A stretch of 64,000 nt of DNA from a virus. Under the pieces are notes generated by a model. The model saw only the letters and a list, made by a program, of their open reading frames with translations, was not told the origin of the DNA and did not search any database. The stretch is from the IMG/VR virus record IMGVR_UViG_3300047325_000130, positions 39,637 to 103,636 of that record, one strand, 5' to 3'. This document shows positions 1 through 8,281 of the stretch, in pieces (the stretch's first letter is position 1; each line of letters opens with the position of its first letter). Made by a program: the position numbers and the translations under genes.

Positions 1-13
1 CAGCATAGATATA

Positions 14-556
14 ATGCATCAAAATTATTGTATTTCATCTGCTATACAACAAGTTGAGAGAACTGAACTAAATCAGCTCTTAATTAGCGGAAATTGTCAA
101 CAATATCAATGGGCTACATTCCTAAATAATCAAAGAGCTTGTCATGCTGCAATTGAAGCAAAAAAGGTAATAACCCAAGCCGAATTAATGAGAACAGGGC
201 GGTTAAGTCAAGATTTAAGTAAGATGGGATATAACTGCAAAAATCCAAAATTGCCATTAAGTTATATTACCCAAGCATTTGTAAATTATGTATCTAGTAT
301 TTCGGTTTCAAAACTATGGGCACATATATACTTAAGATATTTAATTGATATCGGAACATCGTCCCTTATAAAAGTTTCTATTAATTTACCATCCGTATCG
401 TTAGACTTTGACAATAGTGATTTATGTCTTAATTATATAAGAGAACATATGATAGATATAGATGAAGAAGAGATGAATTCGGCATTAAATTGGTTATTAA
501 CTGGATACGATCAATTATATTGGTTAATTAAAAATCCATCGGAAATAACAACATGA
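14..556 (+). CDS. Heme-oxygenase-like fold protein
   Basis: 180 residues. The pattern matches heme oxygenases: an N-terminal helix reading AIQQVERTELN followed by a helix with RACHAAIEAKK, then LWAHIYLRYLIDIG near residues 102-115, which corresponds to the (A)HxYVRYLGD helix of the family. The length is a little short (family about 200-230). Two functional signatures look lost: the proximal heme-ligating His at the N terminus is Ile/Gln here, and the Gly-rich GDxxGGQ distal segment reads IDIGTSS. It is therefore probably not a classical biliverdin-forming enzyme. Bona fide heme oxygenases occur in cyanophages. The fold assignment is inferred from the motif order; function unknown. Its stop overlaps the next start (ATGA). 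Confidence 0.55.
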   Translation: MHQNYCISSAIQQVERTELNQLLISGNCQQYQWATFLNNQRACHAAIEAKKVITQAELMRTGRLSQDLSKMGYNCKNPKLPLSYITQAFVNYVSSISVSKLWAHIYLRYLIDIGTSSLIKVSINLPSVSLDFDNSDLCLNYIREHMIDIDEEEMNSALNWLLTGYDQLYWLIKNPSEITT

Positions 557-1197
557 CCAGATTTTTGACTGACGAAGAACAGATAAGAGCTTGGATAAAT
601 GTAAATTGTAATGATAGAGCGCAACAAATTCGTCGCGATGATATTGAAATAAAAGATGACTGTGTCAGGGTCAACTCGACATTAAATATTTCGAATGACA
701 ACCTAAAAGAAATACTGGTGCAATTTTCTTTTTCAAAAAATTTTTACTGCTATAATACCAAACTTACTACATTGGTTGGTTCTCCGATAGTAGTACAAGG
801 AAATTTTGAATGTAGCGATACTGCTATAACATCGTTAAAAGGACCAGAACTAGTATATGGTAACTTTATTTGCAAAGGAACAAAAATAACAAATTTTATT
901 GGATGTCCTAATGTTACTGGTTATATAGATGCATATAATAACAAATTAACATCTATAGATGGACTTCCATCAAATTTTGATAATATTTCTATTTCATATG
1001 ATCCAAATCTGGCAGTATTAAAATTTATAAAATTAAACATATCCGAAGTATATCTCATTGTTGGCAGCATACTTCTTAGTAAAAGTTCTACAATTATTAA
1101 TAAATATTTACAAAATTATGAGCCACTTAAAAAAAGAATATTAGCTTGTCAAAAAGAACTAATAGATAATGGCTTTATAGGCAATGCCTTATGGTAA
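553..1197 (+). CDS. Repeat protein, LRR-like family, paralogue 1
   Basis: 214 residues. Three to four degenerate 21-residue units of the type (F-x-C-x-x-N-x-L-T-S-L-x-G-x-P-x-x-V-x-G) lie at about residues 70-135. The C-terminal domain ends CQKELIDNGFIGNALW and is shared by all paralogues here. Repeats of this leucine-rich-like type recur in phage genomes, usually as proteins of unknown function; binding by a solenoid surface is a reasonable inference. The start overlaps the previous stop by 4 bases. This is the most divergent copy of the array and its N terminus (MTRFLTDEEQIRAW) differs from the others. Confidence 0.75.
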   Translation: MTRFLTDEEQIRAWINVNCNDRAQQIRRDDIEIKDDCVRVNSTLNISNDNLKEILVQFSFSKNFYCYNTKLTTLVGSPIVVQGNFECSDTAITSLKGPELVYGNFICKGTKITNFIGCPNVTGYIDAYNNKLTSIDGLPSNFDNISISYDPNLAVLKFIKLNISEVYLIVGSILLSKSSTIINKYLQNYEPLKKRILACQKELIDNGFIGNALW

Positions 1198-1703
1198 AAA
1201 TAGAAGAGTATTTTCAAATAGGTGATTATACAATCAAAGATGGATTGATTTCCACTGGTGATAATGTCAAATTAATTAAAAAAGTTAAAAAATTACCAGT
1301 TCAATTCGGTCATGTTGGTGGTAGTTTTAGTTGTTATAACAATCAACTCACTTCTTTAGTTGGATGTCCTGAATCAGTTGGTGATTATTTTAGTTGTGAT
1401 AAAAATCAACTCATTTCTTTAGAAGGAGCTCCTAAATCAGTTAGTGGTGGTTTTTATTGTGGTAATAATAAACTCACTTCTTTAGAAGGTGCACCTAAAG
1501 AAGTTGGTGGTTATTTTTATTGTGATTGGACAGAAAATCTACCTTTACTAAGATTGGTAAGATATAAAAAAATAGAAACATACAATAATCAAGTGAATAC
1601 AATTATAAGAAAATATTCCAATCATACTCCATTAAAAGAAGCCATTTTATTATGTCAGAAAGAACTGATTGATAACGGCTTTGTAGGAAATGCAGCGTGG
1701 TAG
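1191..1703 (+). CDS. Repeat protein, LRR-like family, paralogue 2
   Basis: 170 residues, the shortest intact copy. The N-terminal segment (MVKIEEYFQIGDYTIKDG) is shared with paralogues 3 and 4, followed by three LTSL-type repeats and the common C-terminal tail ending GNAAW. The ATG lies inside the last codons of the preceding gene: the heptamer ATGGTAA encodes both the terminal Trp-stop of one gene and the Met-Val start of the next. This arrangement suggests translational coupling and growth of the array by duplication of whole units. Function unknown. Confidence 0.75.
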   Translation: MVKIEEYFQIGDYTIKDGLISTGDNVKLIKKVKKLPVQFGHVGGSFSCYNNQLTSLVGCPESVGDYFSCDKNQLISLEGAPKSVSGGFYCGNNKLTSLEGAPKEVGGYFYCDWTENLPLLRLVRYKKIETYNNQVNTIIRKYSNHTPLKEAILLCQKELIDNGFVGNAAW

Positions 1704-2401
1704 ATATAAAAGAATATTTTGAAATAAAAAATTACACTATAAAAGATGGATTGATTTCCGTCGATGGTAATGTTTCATTAATCAAGAAAGTAAAAAAACT
1801 ACCTTTTAAATTTGGTCAAATTGGTGGTTATTTTTATTGTTCTGAAAATCAACTAACTTCGTTAGTTGGGTGTCCAAATGAAGTTGGTGGTGATTTTTAT
1901 TGTAATAATAATAAACTTACTTCTTTAGTTGAGAGTCCAAATAAAGTTGGAGGTAATTTTGATTGTTACAATAATAAACTTATGTCTTTAGCCGGAGCTC
2001 CAAAATCCGTTGGAGGTTATTTTGATTGTGCTAATAATCAACTCACCTCTTTAGAGGGAGCTCCGCAATCAGTTGGCGGTTATTTTTATTGTGCTTATAA
2101 TCAACTCACTTCTTTAGAAGGAGCTCCAAATTCAGTTGGTATTTATTTTGATTGTCGTTATAATAAACTCACTTCTTTAGAAGGAGCTCCTAAAGAAGTT
2201 GGTGGTAGTTTTTATCTTTCCTGGTCAAAAGATTTACCTTTACTAAGATTGGTAAGATATAAAAAAGTAGAAACATATAATAATGATCAAGTAAATGATA
2301 TTATAAACAAATATTCTAATCATAAGCCATTAAAAGAAGCCATCATTGGTTGTCAGAAAGAACTAATAGATAATGGCTTTATAGGTAATGCAGCATGGTA
2401 G
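1697..2401 (+). CDS. Repeat protein, LRR-like family, paralogue 3
   Basis: 234 residues with about six full 21-residue repeats (residues 45-165) and the shared tail ending GNAAW. The start codon is GTG, within the 7-base overlap with the previous gene (GTGGTAG where the others have ATGGTAG). Repeat units differ mainly at the residues flanking the conserved Cys and Asn, the positions expected to face outwards in a solenoid. One unit (ENQLTSLVGCPNEVGG) is also present nearly base for base in paralogue 4, which points to recombination between copies. Confidence 0.75.
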   Translation: MVDIKEYFEIKNYTIKDGLISVDGNVSLIKKVKKLPFKFGQIGGYFYCSENQLTSLVGCPNEVGGDFYCNNNKLTSLVESPNKVGGNFDCYNNKLMSLAGAPKSVGGYFDCANNQLTSLEGAPQSVGGYFYCAYNQLTSLEGAPNSVGIYFDCRYNKLTSLEGAPKEVGGSFYLSWSKDLPLLRLVRYKKVETYNNDQVNDIINKYSNHKPLKEAIIGCQKELIDNGFIGNAAW

Positions 2402-3093
2402 ATATAAAAGAATATTTTAGAATAGATGATTATACAATCAAAGATGGATTAATTTCTACCAATGATGATGTTGAATTAATCAAGAAAGTAAAAGAATTAC
2501 CAGTTCAATTCGGTTATGTTGGCGGTTATTTTTATTGTTATGATAATCAACTCACTTCTTTAGAAGGATCTCCGGAATCCGTTGGTGACGATTTTTATTG
2601 TTCTGAAAATCAACTAACTTCGTTAGTTGGGTGTCCAAATGAAGTTGGCGGCGGTTTTGTTTGTCGTGATAATCAACTCACTTCTTTGGAAGGATCTCCA
2701 CAATCGGTAGGTAATGGTTTTTACTGTCATAATAATCAACTCACTTCTTTAGACGGAGCTCCTGAATCCGTTGACGGTGATTTTGATTGTCGTAATAATC
2801 TACTTACTTCTTTAGCTGGATCTCCGCAATCCGTTGGTGGTAGTTTTAATTGTTCTAATAATAAACTCACCTCTTTAGAAGGAGCTCCAAAATTCGTTGG
2901 CGGTTATTTTTATTGTGGTTGGTCAGAAAATTTACCATTACTAAGATTAGTAAGATATAAAAAAGTACAAACATATAGTCGAGTAAATGAAATTATAAGA
3001 AAATATTCTTATCATAAGCCATTAAAAGAAGCTATATTATTATGTCAGAAAGAACTAATTGATAATGGCTTTGTAGGAAACGCAGCATGGTAG
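2395..3093 (+). CDS. Repeat protein, LRR-like family, paralogue 4
   Basis: 232 residues, same plan as paralogue 3: MVDIKEYFRIDDYTIKDG at the N terminus, about six repeats, the LPLLRLVRYKK segment, and the C-terminal tail CQKELIDNGFVGNAAW. It overlaps the previous gene by 7 bases (ATGGTAG). Last intact member of the tandem array; the next unit is frameshifted. Function unknown. Confidence 0.75.
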   Translation: MVDIKEYFRIDDYTIKDGLISTNDDVELIKKVKELPVQFGYVGGYFYCYDNQLTSLEGSPESVGDDFYCSENQLTSLVGCPNEVGGGFVCRDNQLTSLEGSPQSVGNGFYCHNNQLTSLDGAPESVDGDFDCRNNLLTSLAGSPQSVGGSFNCSNNKLTSLEGAPKFVGGYFYCGWSENLPLLRLVRYKKVQTYSRVNEIIRKYSYHKPLKEAILLCQKELIDNGFVGNAAW

Positions 3094-3585
3094 ATATAAA
3101 AAATATTTTCAAATAGAAAATTATACCATAAAAGATGGATTAATTTCTACTGATGATGATGTCAGATTAATCAAGAAAGTTGAAAAATTACCTTTTAAAT
3201 TCGGTCATATTGGTGGTTATTTTGATTGTCGTAATAATAAACTCATTTCTTTAGAGGGTGCTTCAAAATACGTTGGCGGCAGTTTTTCTTGCGCTTATAA
3301 TAAACTCACTTCTTTAGAAGGAGCTCCGCAATCAGTTGGTGTTATGATAATAAACTCACTTCTTTAGAAGGAGCTCCGCAATCAGTTGGTGGCAGTTTTT
3401 ATCTTACTTGGTCAGAAAATTTACCATTACTAAGATTGATAATATATCAAACTGTACAAACATTCAATAGTCAAGTAGATAAAATTATAGGAAAATATTG
3501 TAATCATAAACCATTAAAAGAAGCCATATTATTATGTCAGAAAGAACTAATAGATAACGGCTTTATAGGGAATGCAGCATGGTAA
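3087..3585 (+). pseudogene. Decayed fifth repeat-protein copy
   Basis: The start heptamer ATGGTAG overlaps paralogue 4, but compared with the other copies one base is missing after ATAAAA (about 3101), so the frame stops at a TAG after nine codons. In other frames the expected elements follow in order: YTIKDGLIST, two LTSLEGAP repeats, LPLLRL, and the tail QKELIDNGFIGNAAW ending at 3585. A second lesion lies at about 3340, where part of a repeat unit is lost (GGTGTTATGATAATAAAC). The copy is a pseudogene, or needs at least two corrections. Confidence 0.7.
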
Positions 3586-3606
3586 AGCCGGGGTTACCCC
3601 GGCTTT
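3584..3606. terminator. Bidirectional hairpin terminator
   Basis: A perfect 10-bp stem AAAGCCGGGG / CCCCGGCTTT with loop TTA, sitting between the converging repeat-protein array and the hsp20-like gene. It can serve both directions. Confidence 0.8.
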
Positions 3607-3616
3607 ACTTTTAAAC

Positions 3617-4081
3617 TTATTCGCTTTTAGCGATAAGCTCTGGTTCTAATTTAGGTAAAATTTTTGTTGTATCAATTGGTATCAATCTTGCTTTTCGAGC
3701 TTCCGGTATCTCTCTTGTAAGATCAATTGTCAACAAACCATTTGTCAAACTAGCCGAAACAACATTTACATGTTGTTCTAGATAGAATGATCGTTTAAAC
3801 GATCTACCTGCAATACCTCTATACAAGATTTGTTTTGATTCTTCTTCTTTTTTCTTACCTTCTATAGTAAGACGATTTTCTTCCTGAGAAACATCAATTT
3901 CAGATTCACCAAAACCTGCAACCGCAAGCGTAAGTCTGTATTGATTTTCAGAAACTTCCTCTAAATCATAGTGAGGATATGAAGAAGTATCATATCTAAA
4001 ATTGTTTAGAGCTCGAATTGTTGGTGAGAAACCAATTGCAAAACGATGTAGGTCATCAAATAGTTCATTAAATGTAGTCAT
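3617..4081 (-). CDS. Small heat-shock protein, Hsp20/alpha-crystallin (IbpA-like)
   Basis: 154 residues. The N terminus (FNELFDDLHRFAIGF) resembles IbpA, followed by an alpha-crystallin domain at about residues 38-130 with the core YRLTLAVAGF, LTIEGKK and the hallmark strand ASLTNGLLTIDL. A short acidic C-terminal tail follows. ATP-independent holdase chaperone of the cytoplasm; T4-like cyanophages commonly carry an Hsp20 gene, possibly for capsid or polymerase folding. A clear Shine-Dalgarno AAGGAGA lies 7 bases before the ATG. Single gene facing the array, with a shared terminator. Confidence 0.9.
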   Translation of the reverse strand: MTTFNELFDDLHRFAIGFSPTIRALNNFRYDTSSYPHYDLEEVSENQYRLTLAVAGFGESEIDVSQEENRLTIEGKKKEEESKQILYRGIAGRSFKRSFYLEQHVNVVSASLTNGLLTIDLTREIPEARKARLIPIDTTKILPKLEPELIAKSE

Positions 4082-4228
4082 TTTATTGTCTCCTTAAAAA
4101 GCGAGTTTAGTTTTTAAGACCTCTTATGAGCATCTTATAATGACAAGTTTATGTCGTCCAATATAAGTTGTCAAGTAACTTGATAAAATTTTTCAATAAA
4201 TTTAATTTGATTTCTATAAATTAATCAT

Positions 4229-4321
4229 TATAAATATATTTAATGCTCGAAGTGAGCAGGTTATGAGGCAGCGAAGACCATTCGGTGATGAGTGGCAGTA
4301 AAGACCTCAAAGGACAATAGA
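4229..4321 (+). promoter_or_regulatory. TATAAATA late-type promoter and structured leader
   Basis: TATAAATA (4229-4236) matches the T4 late-promoter consensus. It is followed by a hairpin TGCTC/GAGCA (4244-4258), then a longer fold closed by TGAGG (4264-4268) and CCTCA (4305-4309), then a Shine-Dalgarno AAAGGAC before the ATG at 4322. The hairpin reading is by eye. Confidence 0.4.
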
Positions 4322-5116
4322 ATGAACAACAATGGTAATCTACCAAATGCGTTTCCTGGCGCGCCAAATTTAAATTTAAATATTCAGGTAAATCAAAACG
4401 TACCAACCGGTACATCAACTACATCAGTACCATATATTGGTTATAAATTTCAAAAAGCAGGAACAAATGGCAATTTAATTGCAGTTCTACTTGATGAAAG
4501 TGGCAGTATGAATTCTTGTAGACATGCAACCATTGCAGGTTTTAATGAGTTTGTATTAGGACAAAAATCAGTTTCTAATGCCGGTGCTGCATATCTAACT
4601 CTTAATAAATTTGATTCACCCAAAATTACAACTGTTTACGCTGACAGAATTATTTCCGAAGTACCAGAATTAACAACATCAACTTATACACCAAACGGTG
4701 GTACTAATTTGTATGATGGTATTGGTTATACTATCGAACAAGTAAATAATGCACTTGCAAAAATCCCAGAAGATTCTCGTCCAGGTGTAACAATTGTTAT
4801 TACAACTGATGGACAAGAGAATTCTAGCAATAAATTTACCAGCGCAAAAATTAAAGAAATGGTTGCTGCTACTGAAGAAGCTGGGTGGAGCTACCTATTT
4901 TTAGCTGCTAACCTGGATTCATTTGCAGTTGGGTCTGCATTCGGTATGAATGCAATGAATTCTGTTAATTATAGCACATCTAAAATGGGTGCAACAATGA
5001 CTGCATTAAATTCTACTGTAACTAAAATGAGAGTAGCAAAAACAGCTGGTTTAGGTACTGAAGCAGTATATGCATCTGCTATGTTTACTGACCAAGAACG
5101 CAATGATATAGTTTAA
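4322..5116 (+). CDS. VWA-domain protein
   Basis: 264 residues. After a low-complexity Asn/Pro-rich N terminus (1-35) comes a von Willebrand A domain with the MIDAS motif DESGS (residues 58-62), the threonine loop TPNGGTNLYDG and the aspartate strand VTIVITTDGQEN. VWA domains bind a divalent metal and a protein partner. ATG 4322 is chosen because AAAGGAC precedes it; an in-frame upstream GTG has no ribosome site. Whether it belongs functionally with the MoxR/VWA pair at 60.6-63.1 kb is not known. Confidence 0.85.
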   Translation: MNNNGNLPNAFPGAPNLNLNIQVNQNVPTGTSTTSVPYIGYKFQKAGTNGNLIAVLLDESGSMNSCRHATIAGFNEFVLGQKSVSNAGAAYLTLNKFDSPKITTVYADRIISEVPELTTSTYTPNGGTNLYDGIGYTIEQVNNALAKIPEDSRPGVTIVITTDGQENSSNKFTSAKIKEMVAATEEAGWSYLFLAANLDSFAVGSAFGMNAMNSVNYSTSKMGATMTALNSTVTKMRVAKTAGLGTEAVYASAMFTDQERNDIV

Positions 5117-5127
5117 GGAGAAGAAAC

Positions 5128-5925
5128 ATGCAAAGTTCAGATACACTTTACTCACTACAAGTACGACCAAATGGTCGTACTATAGCAGACGAATATTTAC
5201 ATCAAAATGCAACATGGATAGAAGGAAGAGATGGGTCAAAATATGATGTCATTATCGGAAATAAAAGCTCTACCAAAGCGTTATTCATTGTTGCGATCGA
5301 TGGGTTAGATGTAATAGAAGGCAAACCAGCAGGAACTCAAAGTCAGGGTTATGTTGTTAATCCTTATAGTACCGTAACTATTCCTGGCTGGAAACTTAAT
5401 AATCAAGAAGCTGCTGAATTTTATTTCAGCAGGAAATCTGAAAGTTATGTAAATGCAATAGGCGGCAATACTGCAAATACTGGCGTTATTGGTGCAATGA
5501 TATTTCGTGAGAAGCAACAACAAACCATTTGGCCTTTTCTCATGAATGGTTATCCTTATTCAACAGGAACAGCAGCTAACCCAGGTATATGGCGTTCTTA
5601 TTCTAATCAAGTAGGATCGGGTGTAAGTTTAAATCAATCTTGTGTTGCTAACTCAATTGCATCAATAAGTGCAAATAATGCAGTAACACAAGACGTTGGT
5701 ACTGGTTTTGGTGAGGCAACAGGATTTAATACTTCTCAAGTATCATTTATCAGAGAGGATGAAAATAATCCAACTGCTATTTTAGCAATGTACTACAATA
5801 CAGCTAAAAACTTGCAGAAAATGGGAATACAATTACGTTCTAAAAACAACGTAGGATATAGTCCTAATCCTTTCCCGGCGGTTACCGGAACAGGGTGTGT
5901 TCCTCCAACAGACTGGGTTAAATAA
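5128..5925 (+). CDS. Conserved phage protein, VRPNGR / DGLDVIEGK type
   Basis: 265 residues, starting 12 bases after the VWA gene with a strong AAGGAGAAG ribosome site, so co-transcribed with it. Recognisable conserved blocks are VRPNGRTIADEYLH (12-25), WIEGRDGSKYDVII, AIDGLDVIEGKPAG, TVTIPGWKLNN and IGAMIFRE. I recognise this pattern from phage and bacterial hypothetical proteins but know no assigned function. No signal peptide or membrane segment. Possibly a virion-associated beta-rich protein (inference). Confidence 0.6.
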   Translation: MQSSDTLYSLQVRPNGRTIADEYLHQNATWIEGRDGSKYDVIIGNKSSTKALFIVAIDGLDVIEGKPAGTQSQGYVVNPYSTVTIPGWKLNNQEAAEFYFSRKSESYVNAIGGNTANTGVIGAMIFREKQQQTIWPFLMNGYPYSTGTAANPGIWRSYSNQVGSGVSLNQSCVANSIASISANNAVTQDVGTGFGEATGFNTSQVSFIREDENNPTAILAMYYNTAKNLQKMGIQLRSKNNVGYSPNPFPAVTGTGCVPPTDWVK

Positions 5926-5934
5926 CCTTTGTAT

Positions 5935-5960
5935 AGAAAGGGTCTTTTAAGACCCTTTCT
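5935..5960 (+). terminator. Intrinsic terminator
   Basis: 12-bp stem AGAAAGGGTCTT / AAGACCCTTTCT with a 2-base loop and a pyrimidine-rich end, directly after the VWA operon. Confidence 0.8.
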
Positions 5961-5986
5961 TCTTGAATAGTTATTATATTATTAAT

Positions 5987-6377
5987 ATGAAAATCATAAT
6001 AACATCGCATGATGAAGCTGCAATACATAAATTAAATGCAAATTATATTCTTAGTTTGACAGAATATCGACCACTATTTTATAGTGGCGGAGAGCTTATA
6101 GACAACGCAGATTGTCTTGCTCCAAATCGAAACTTTGATTGTTCATTGTCACGCAGGTGTCAGTCGTAGTACCGCAATATCTGTTGCAATTTTAATTCAG
6201 GATGGAATGACATACGAAGATGCATTCCATTATGTGATTACAATAAGAAATTCCGCATACCCTAATAAAAAATTAGTCGAATTAACTGATAAGCATTTTG
6301 GGCTAAACAGCAATTACATTAAGTTTTACAATAAATGGTTGAATACAAATCAAACTGATAAATTGATCTTGTCATAA
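5987..6377 (+). pseudogene. Broken dual-specificity/tyrosine phosphatase
   Basis: The first frame (from ATG 5987) gives MKIIITSHDEAAIHK...SLTEYRPLFYSGGELIDNADCL and then runs into a stop. The second frame, open from about 6117, carries the catalytic P-loop HCHAGVSRST (Cys-x5-Arg) and a normal C terminus. Only about 25 residues separate the two halves, whereas phosphatases of this fold usually have roughly 50-60 there, including the general-acid Asp loop. So there is probably an internal deletion plus a frame change near 6110, not just a sequencing slip. The intact family dephosphorylates Tyr/Ser/Thr. Confidence 0.65.
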
Positions 6378-6398
6378 ACCCACTCCGAGTCGAAGTAA

Positions 6399-7385
6399 TT
6401 AAACAGCAAATCCATTATGTATAAAACAAGCTATTTGCGTAGAGCTTAATACCGTAAAAGATAAAATATCAATTGAATTTGATGCTGTACTTAAAATTGG
6501 AGTTATCCCACCAGGAAATAGCCAATTTGATCCAAAGGATATAGTCCTATGTCCTGTTGCATCTTGGGTACAAACTATTTGTCCTGAATTTCCTACGGTA
6601 ACAGATGTCGGATTCAGTAATGTTACGTTTCCTGTTAAAGTAAAAAAGAAATTACTTGTGTTTGATAAATTTAATGATATATTTGATGATGCAGTAATAA
6701 CATTTGGAACAAGTATACTAGTTGATGCAATAACATTAGATGCATTTACGGTATTAGTTACATTAACATTCCCACTAAATTGCCCATTAAATGCATTAAC
6801 AACAAAATTGCCATTTGTAGTAAACGTAACATTTTGTTGAGTCTGAGTGTTACCTGTATAGGTAAGACCTTGGCTTTCAGCGTCTTCTATATCAAAATTT
6901 ATATTTCCTGCTTGGAAATATATTCCCGCGCCCGGCAAACTACCAGCGCCAATTTCAACTTCCGAATAACCAGAATAGATATATTGATCGCCATCTGAAC
7001 CAGCCCAATAGAATTGACTTGGACTCATAGTTAACATAGTTGTTGTATTTACAAATGAACTACCTGAGAAATTTTGTGTGCTTACTACCAATCCGTTTGG
7101 ACCAGTAGTGATAACGCCATTTAGATTTGTGCTATCAGACGAATAAAAAGTTTCAGCTGAATTTGGAGTGGTTGTTGAACCAATTGCAGGTAGTGATGAT
7201 GCAGTAAAAAAATTGGGTAACGATACATTGCTCCCGCCATTACTACCAACCACTATACCACCTGGGGTAATTCCGTCATGAAGTGACAAAGTATTGTTCA
7301 ATGGATTGATAATTAAAGTTCCATTCTCAGCGACATATGTATTGCCGTTTTCATATATTCTTTTAGTTACTACTTTATCTACCAT
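6399..7385 (-). CDS. Fibre- or virion-like structural protein
   Basis: 328 residues from ATG 7385 (an upstream TTG at 7397 is in frame but less likely). The N-terminal segment KRIYENGNTYVAENGTLIIN followed by LSLHDGITPGGIVVG resembles the start of phage baseplate/fibre proteins. The rest is Ser/Thr/Asn-rich with alternating beta-type patterns (VNVTNTVNASNVIAS, ISLNLSNTSNFFFTLTGNV), typical of fibrous virion proteins. No enzymatic motif seen. Exact location in the virion cannot be assigned. Confidence 0.6.
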   Translation of the reverse strand: MVDKVVTKRIYENGNTYVAENGTLIINPLNNTLSLHDGITPGGIVVGSNGGSNVSLPNFFTASSLPAIGSTTTPNSAETFYSSDSTNLNGVITTGPNGLVVSTQNFSGSSFVNTTTMLTMSPSQFYWAGSDGDQYIYSGYSEVEIGAGSLPGAGIYFQAGNINFDIEDAESQGLTYTGNTQTQQNVTFTTNGNFVVNAFNGQFSGNVNVTNTVNASNVIASTSILVPNVITASSNISLNLSNTSNFFFTLTGNVTLLNPTSVTVGNSGQIVCTQDATGHRTISFGSNWLFPGGITPILSTASNSIDILSFTVLSSTQIACFIHNGFAV

Positions 7386-7730
7386 ATTTTTTACCAATTA
7401 ATTTTAAACTATTTATTTGAATTTGTGACTTAATGATGAAAGGTGTAAACACCTAATTCACTATTCGTTTTTCGATAAATCTCAAACTCATACGTTCATT
7501 AATTTAGATATAACGATAGTTTTCTTTTTCTTTTTGATATGGAATGGTAGCCATAAGATCCCCGTTGCCGGGAAATCTTATTTTGTTGGACGTATAGCCT
7601 TGGTAATCATATTGTTCATGTGTTCTCTGGCGGTTGTCCGGTACCAGATATCTTATATAAGAAAATCATTATTACATGATGCCATATAAGAAATATGTGC
7701 TTAGATCTGAGATAAACTCAACAGCGGCAA
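7386..7730. other. Intergenic stretch, no convincing gene
   Basis: About 345 bases without a supported reading frame. It holds a small inverted repeat AGGTGT/ACACCT near 7440-7453 and a fold AAGAT-CCCCG-TTGC-CGGG-AA-ATCTT near 7556-7580. On the minus strand it is the upstream region or leader of the fibre-like gene. Confidence 0.4.
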
Positions 7731-7761
7731 AATAAACAACATTACCAACAAGTTGTTTATT
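7731..7761 (-). terminator. Hairpin terminator for the minus-strand small gene
   Basis: 10-bp perfect stem AATAAACAAC / GTTGTTTATT with an 11-base loop. Read on the minus strand it ends in TTTATTTTG, right after the stop of the small gene at 7773. Confidence 0.6.
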
Positions 7762-7772
7762 CCTGAACAGTG

Positions 7773-7934
7773 TCATGTCTGACAAGTTCCTTTTGTTTTG
7801 AAAATTAAATTTCTTTCGGTTGCGTCATAAGGTGATACATATTGTCCCTTATTGTCCTTCGAGCTGTCGACAGCCATTCGTGCTTTTTTCGCTTCGCACA
7901 ATGCATGATTTAATAGTCTAATAAATGTTCTCAT
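7773..7934 (-). CDS. Small hypothetical protein
   Basis: 53 residues from ATG 7934, reading MRTFIRLLNHALCEAKKARM and then DSSKDNKGQYVSPYDATERN. The composition looks like a real small phage protein, and a terminator follows its stop. The reading frame extends upstream to 8051, but that part lacks protein-like composition and collides with the plus-strand gene. No family recognised; ribosome site weak. Confidence 0.45.
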   Translation of the reverse strand: MRTFIRLLNHALCEAKKARMAVDSSKDNKGQYVSPYDATERNLIFKTKGTCQT

Positions 7935-8011
7935 CGATCGCAATATCAAAACTAGCAATTGATCGAATGAAAAAACATTATATCGAGCTTTAATGATAAA
8001 TAGAATTGAAT

Positions 8012-8206
8012 ATGAAGGCGGCTGCAAATGCAGCATTTGGCGAGATTGCACAATTGTATGAAGATGAACAATATAAAATATTGAAGTTATCTGGCATTAA
8101 AACTACCGCTTCTGTTGGTGATGTTTCATTGTCTGATAAAGATATTGAAAAAGCTGTATATGCTCATGCCAGGTTAGAAGCTGCTAGATTAGTTGGTAGC
8201 AGATGA
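8012..8206 (+). CDS. Small hypothetical protein
   Basis: 64 residues from ATG 8012: an acidic/helical protein ending KAVYAHARLEAARLVGSR. No Shine-Dalgarno is visible, but GATAAATAG lies about 15 bases upstream and a bidirectional hairpin terminator follows at 8249. Function unknown. Confidence 0.4.
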   Translation: MKAAANAAFGEIAQLYEDEQYKILKLSGIKTTASVGDVSLSDKDIEKAVYAHARLEAARLVGSR

Positions 8207-8248
8207 TATTGGTATAACTATGATCAAAACTTTTGAATTTTAAATAGG

Positions 8249-8275
8249 ATAGGGATACCCATTGGGTATTCCTAT
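8249..8275. terminator. Bidirectional hairpin terminator
   Basis: 12-bp stem ATAGGGATACCC / GGGTATTCCTAT (one G-T pair), loop ATT, between converging genes. Confidence 0.7.
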
Positions 8276-8281
8276 CTATAG

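Noticed and set aside
1297-2930. Direct repeats that might suggest a CRISPR array
   Set aside because: Repeats are 63 bases, contiguous, in frame and coding (21-residue units); there are no spacers.
7935-8051. N-terminal extension of the small minus-strand gene
   Set aside because: Composition unlike protein, collides with the plus-strand gene and has no ribosome site; the ATG at 7934 is preferred.
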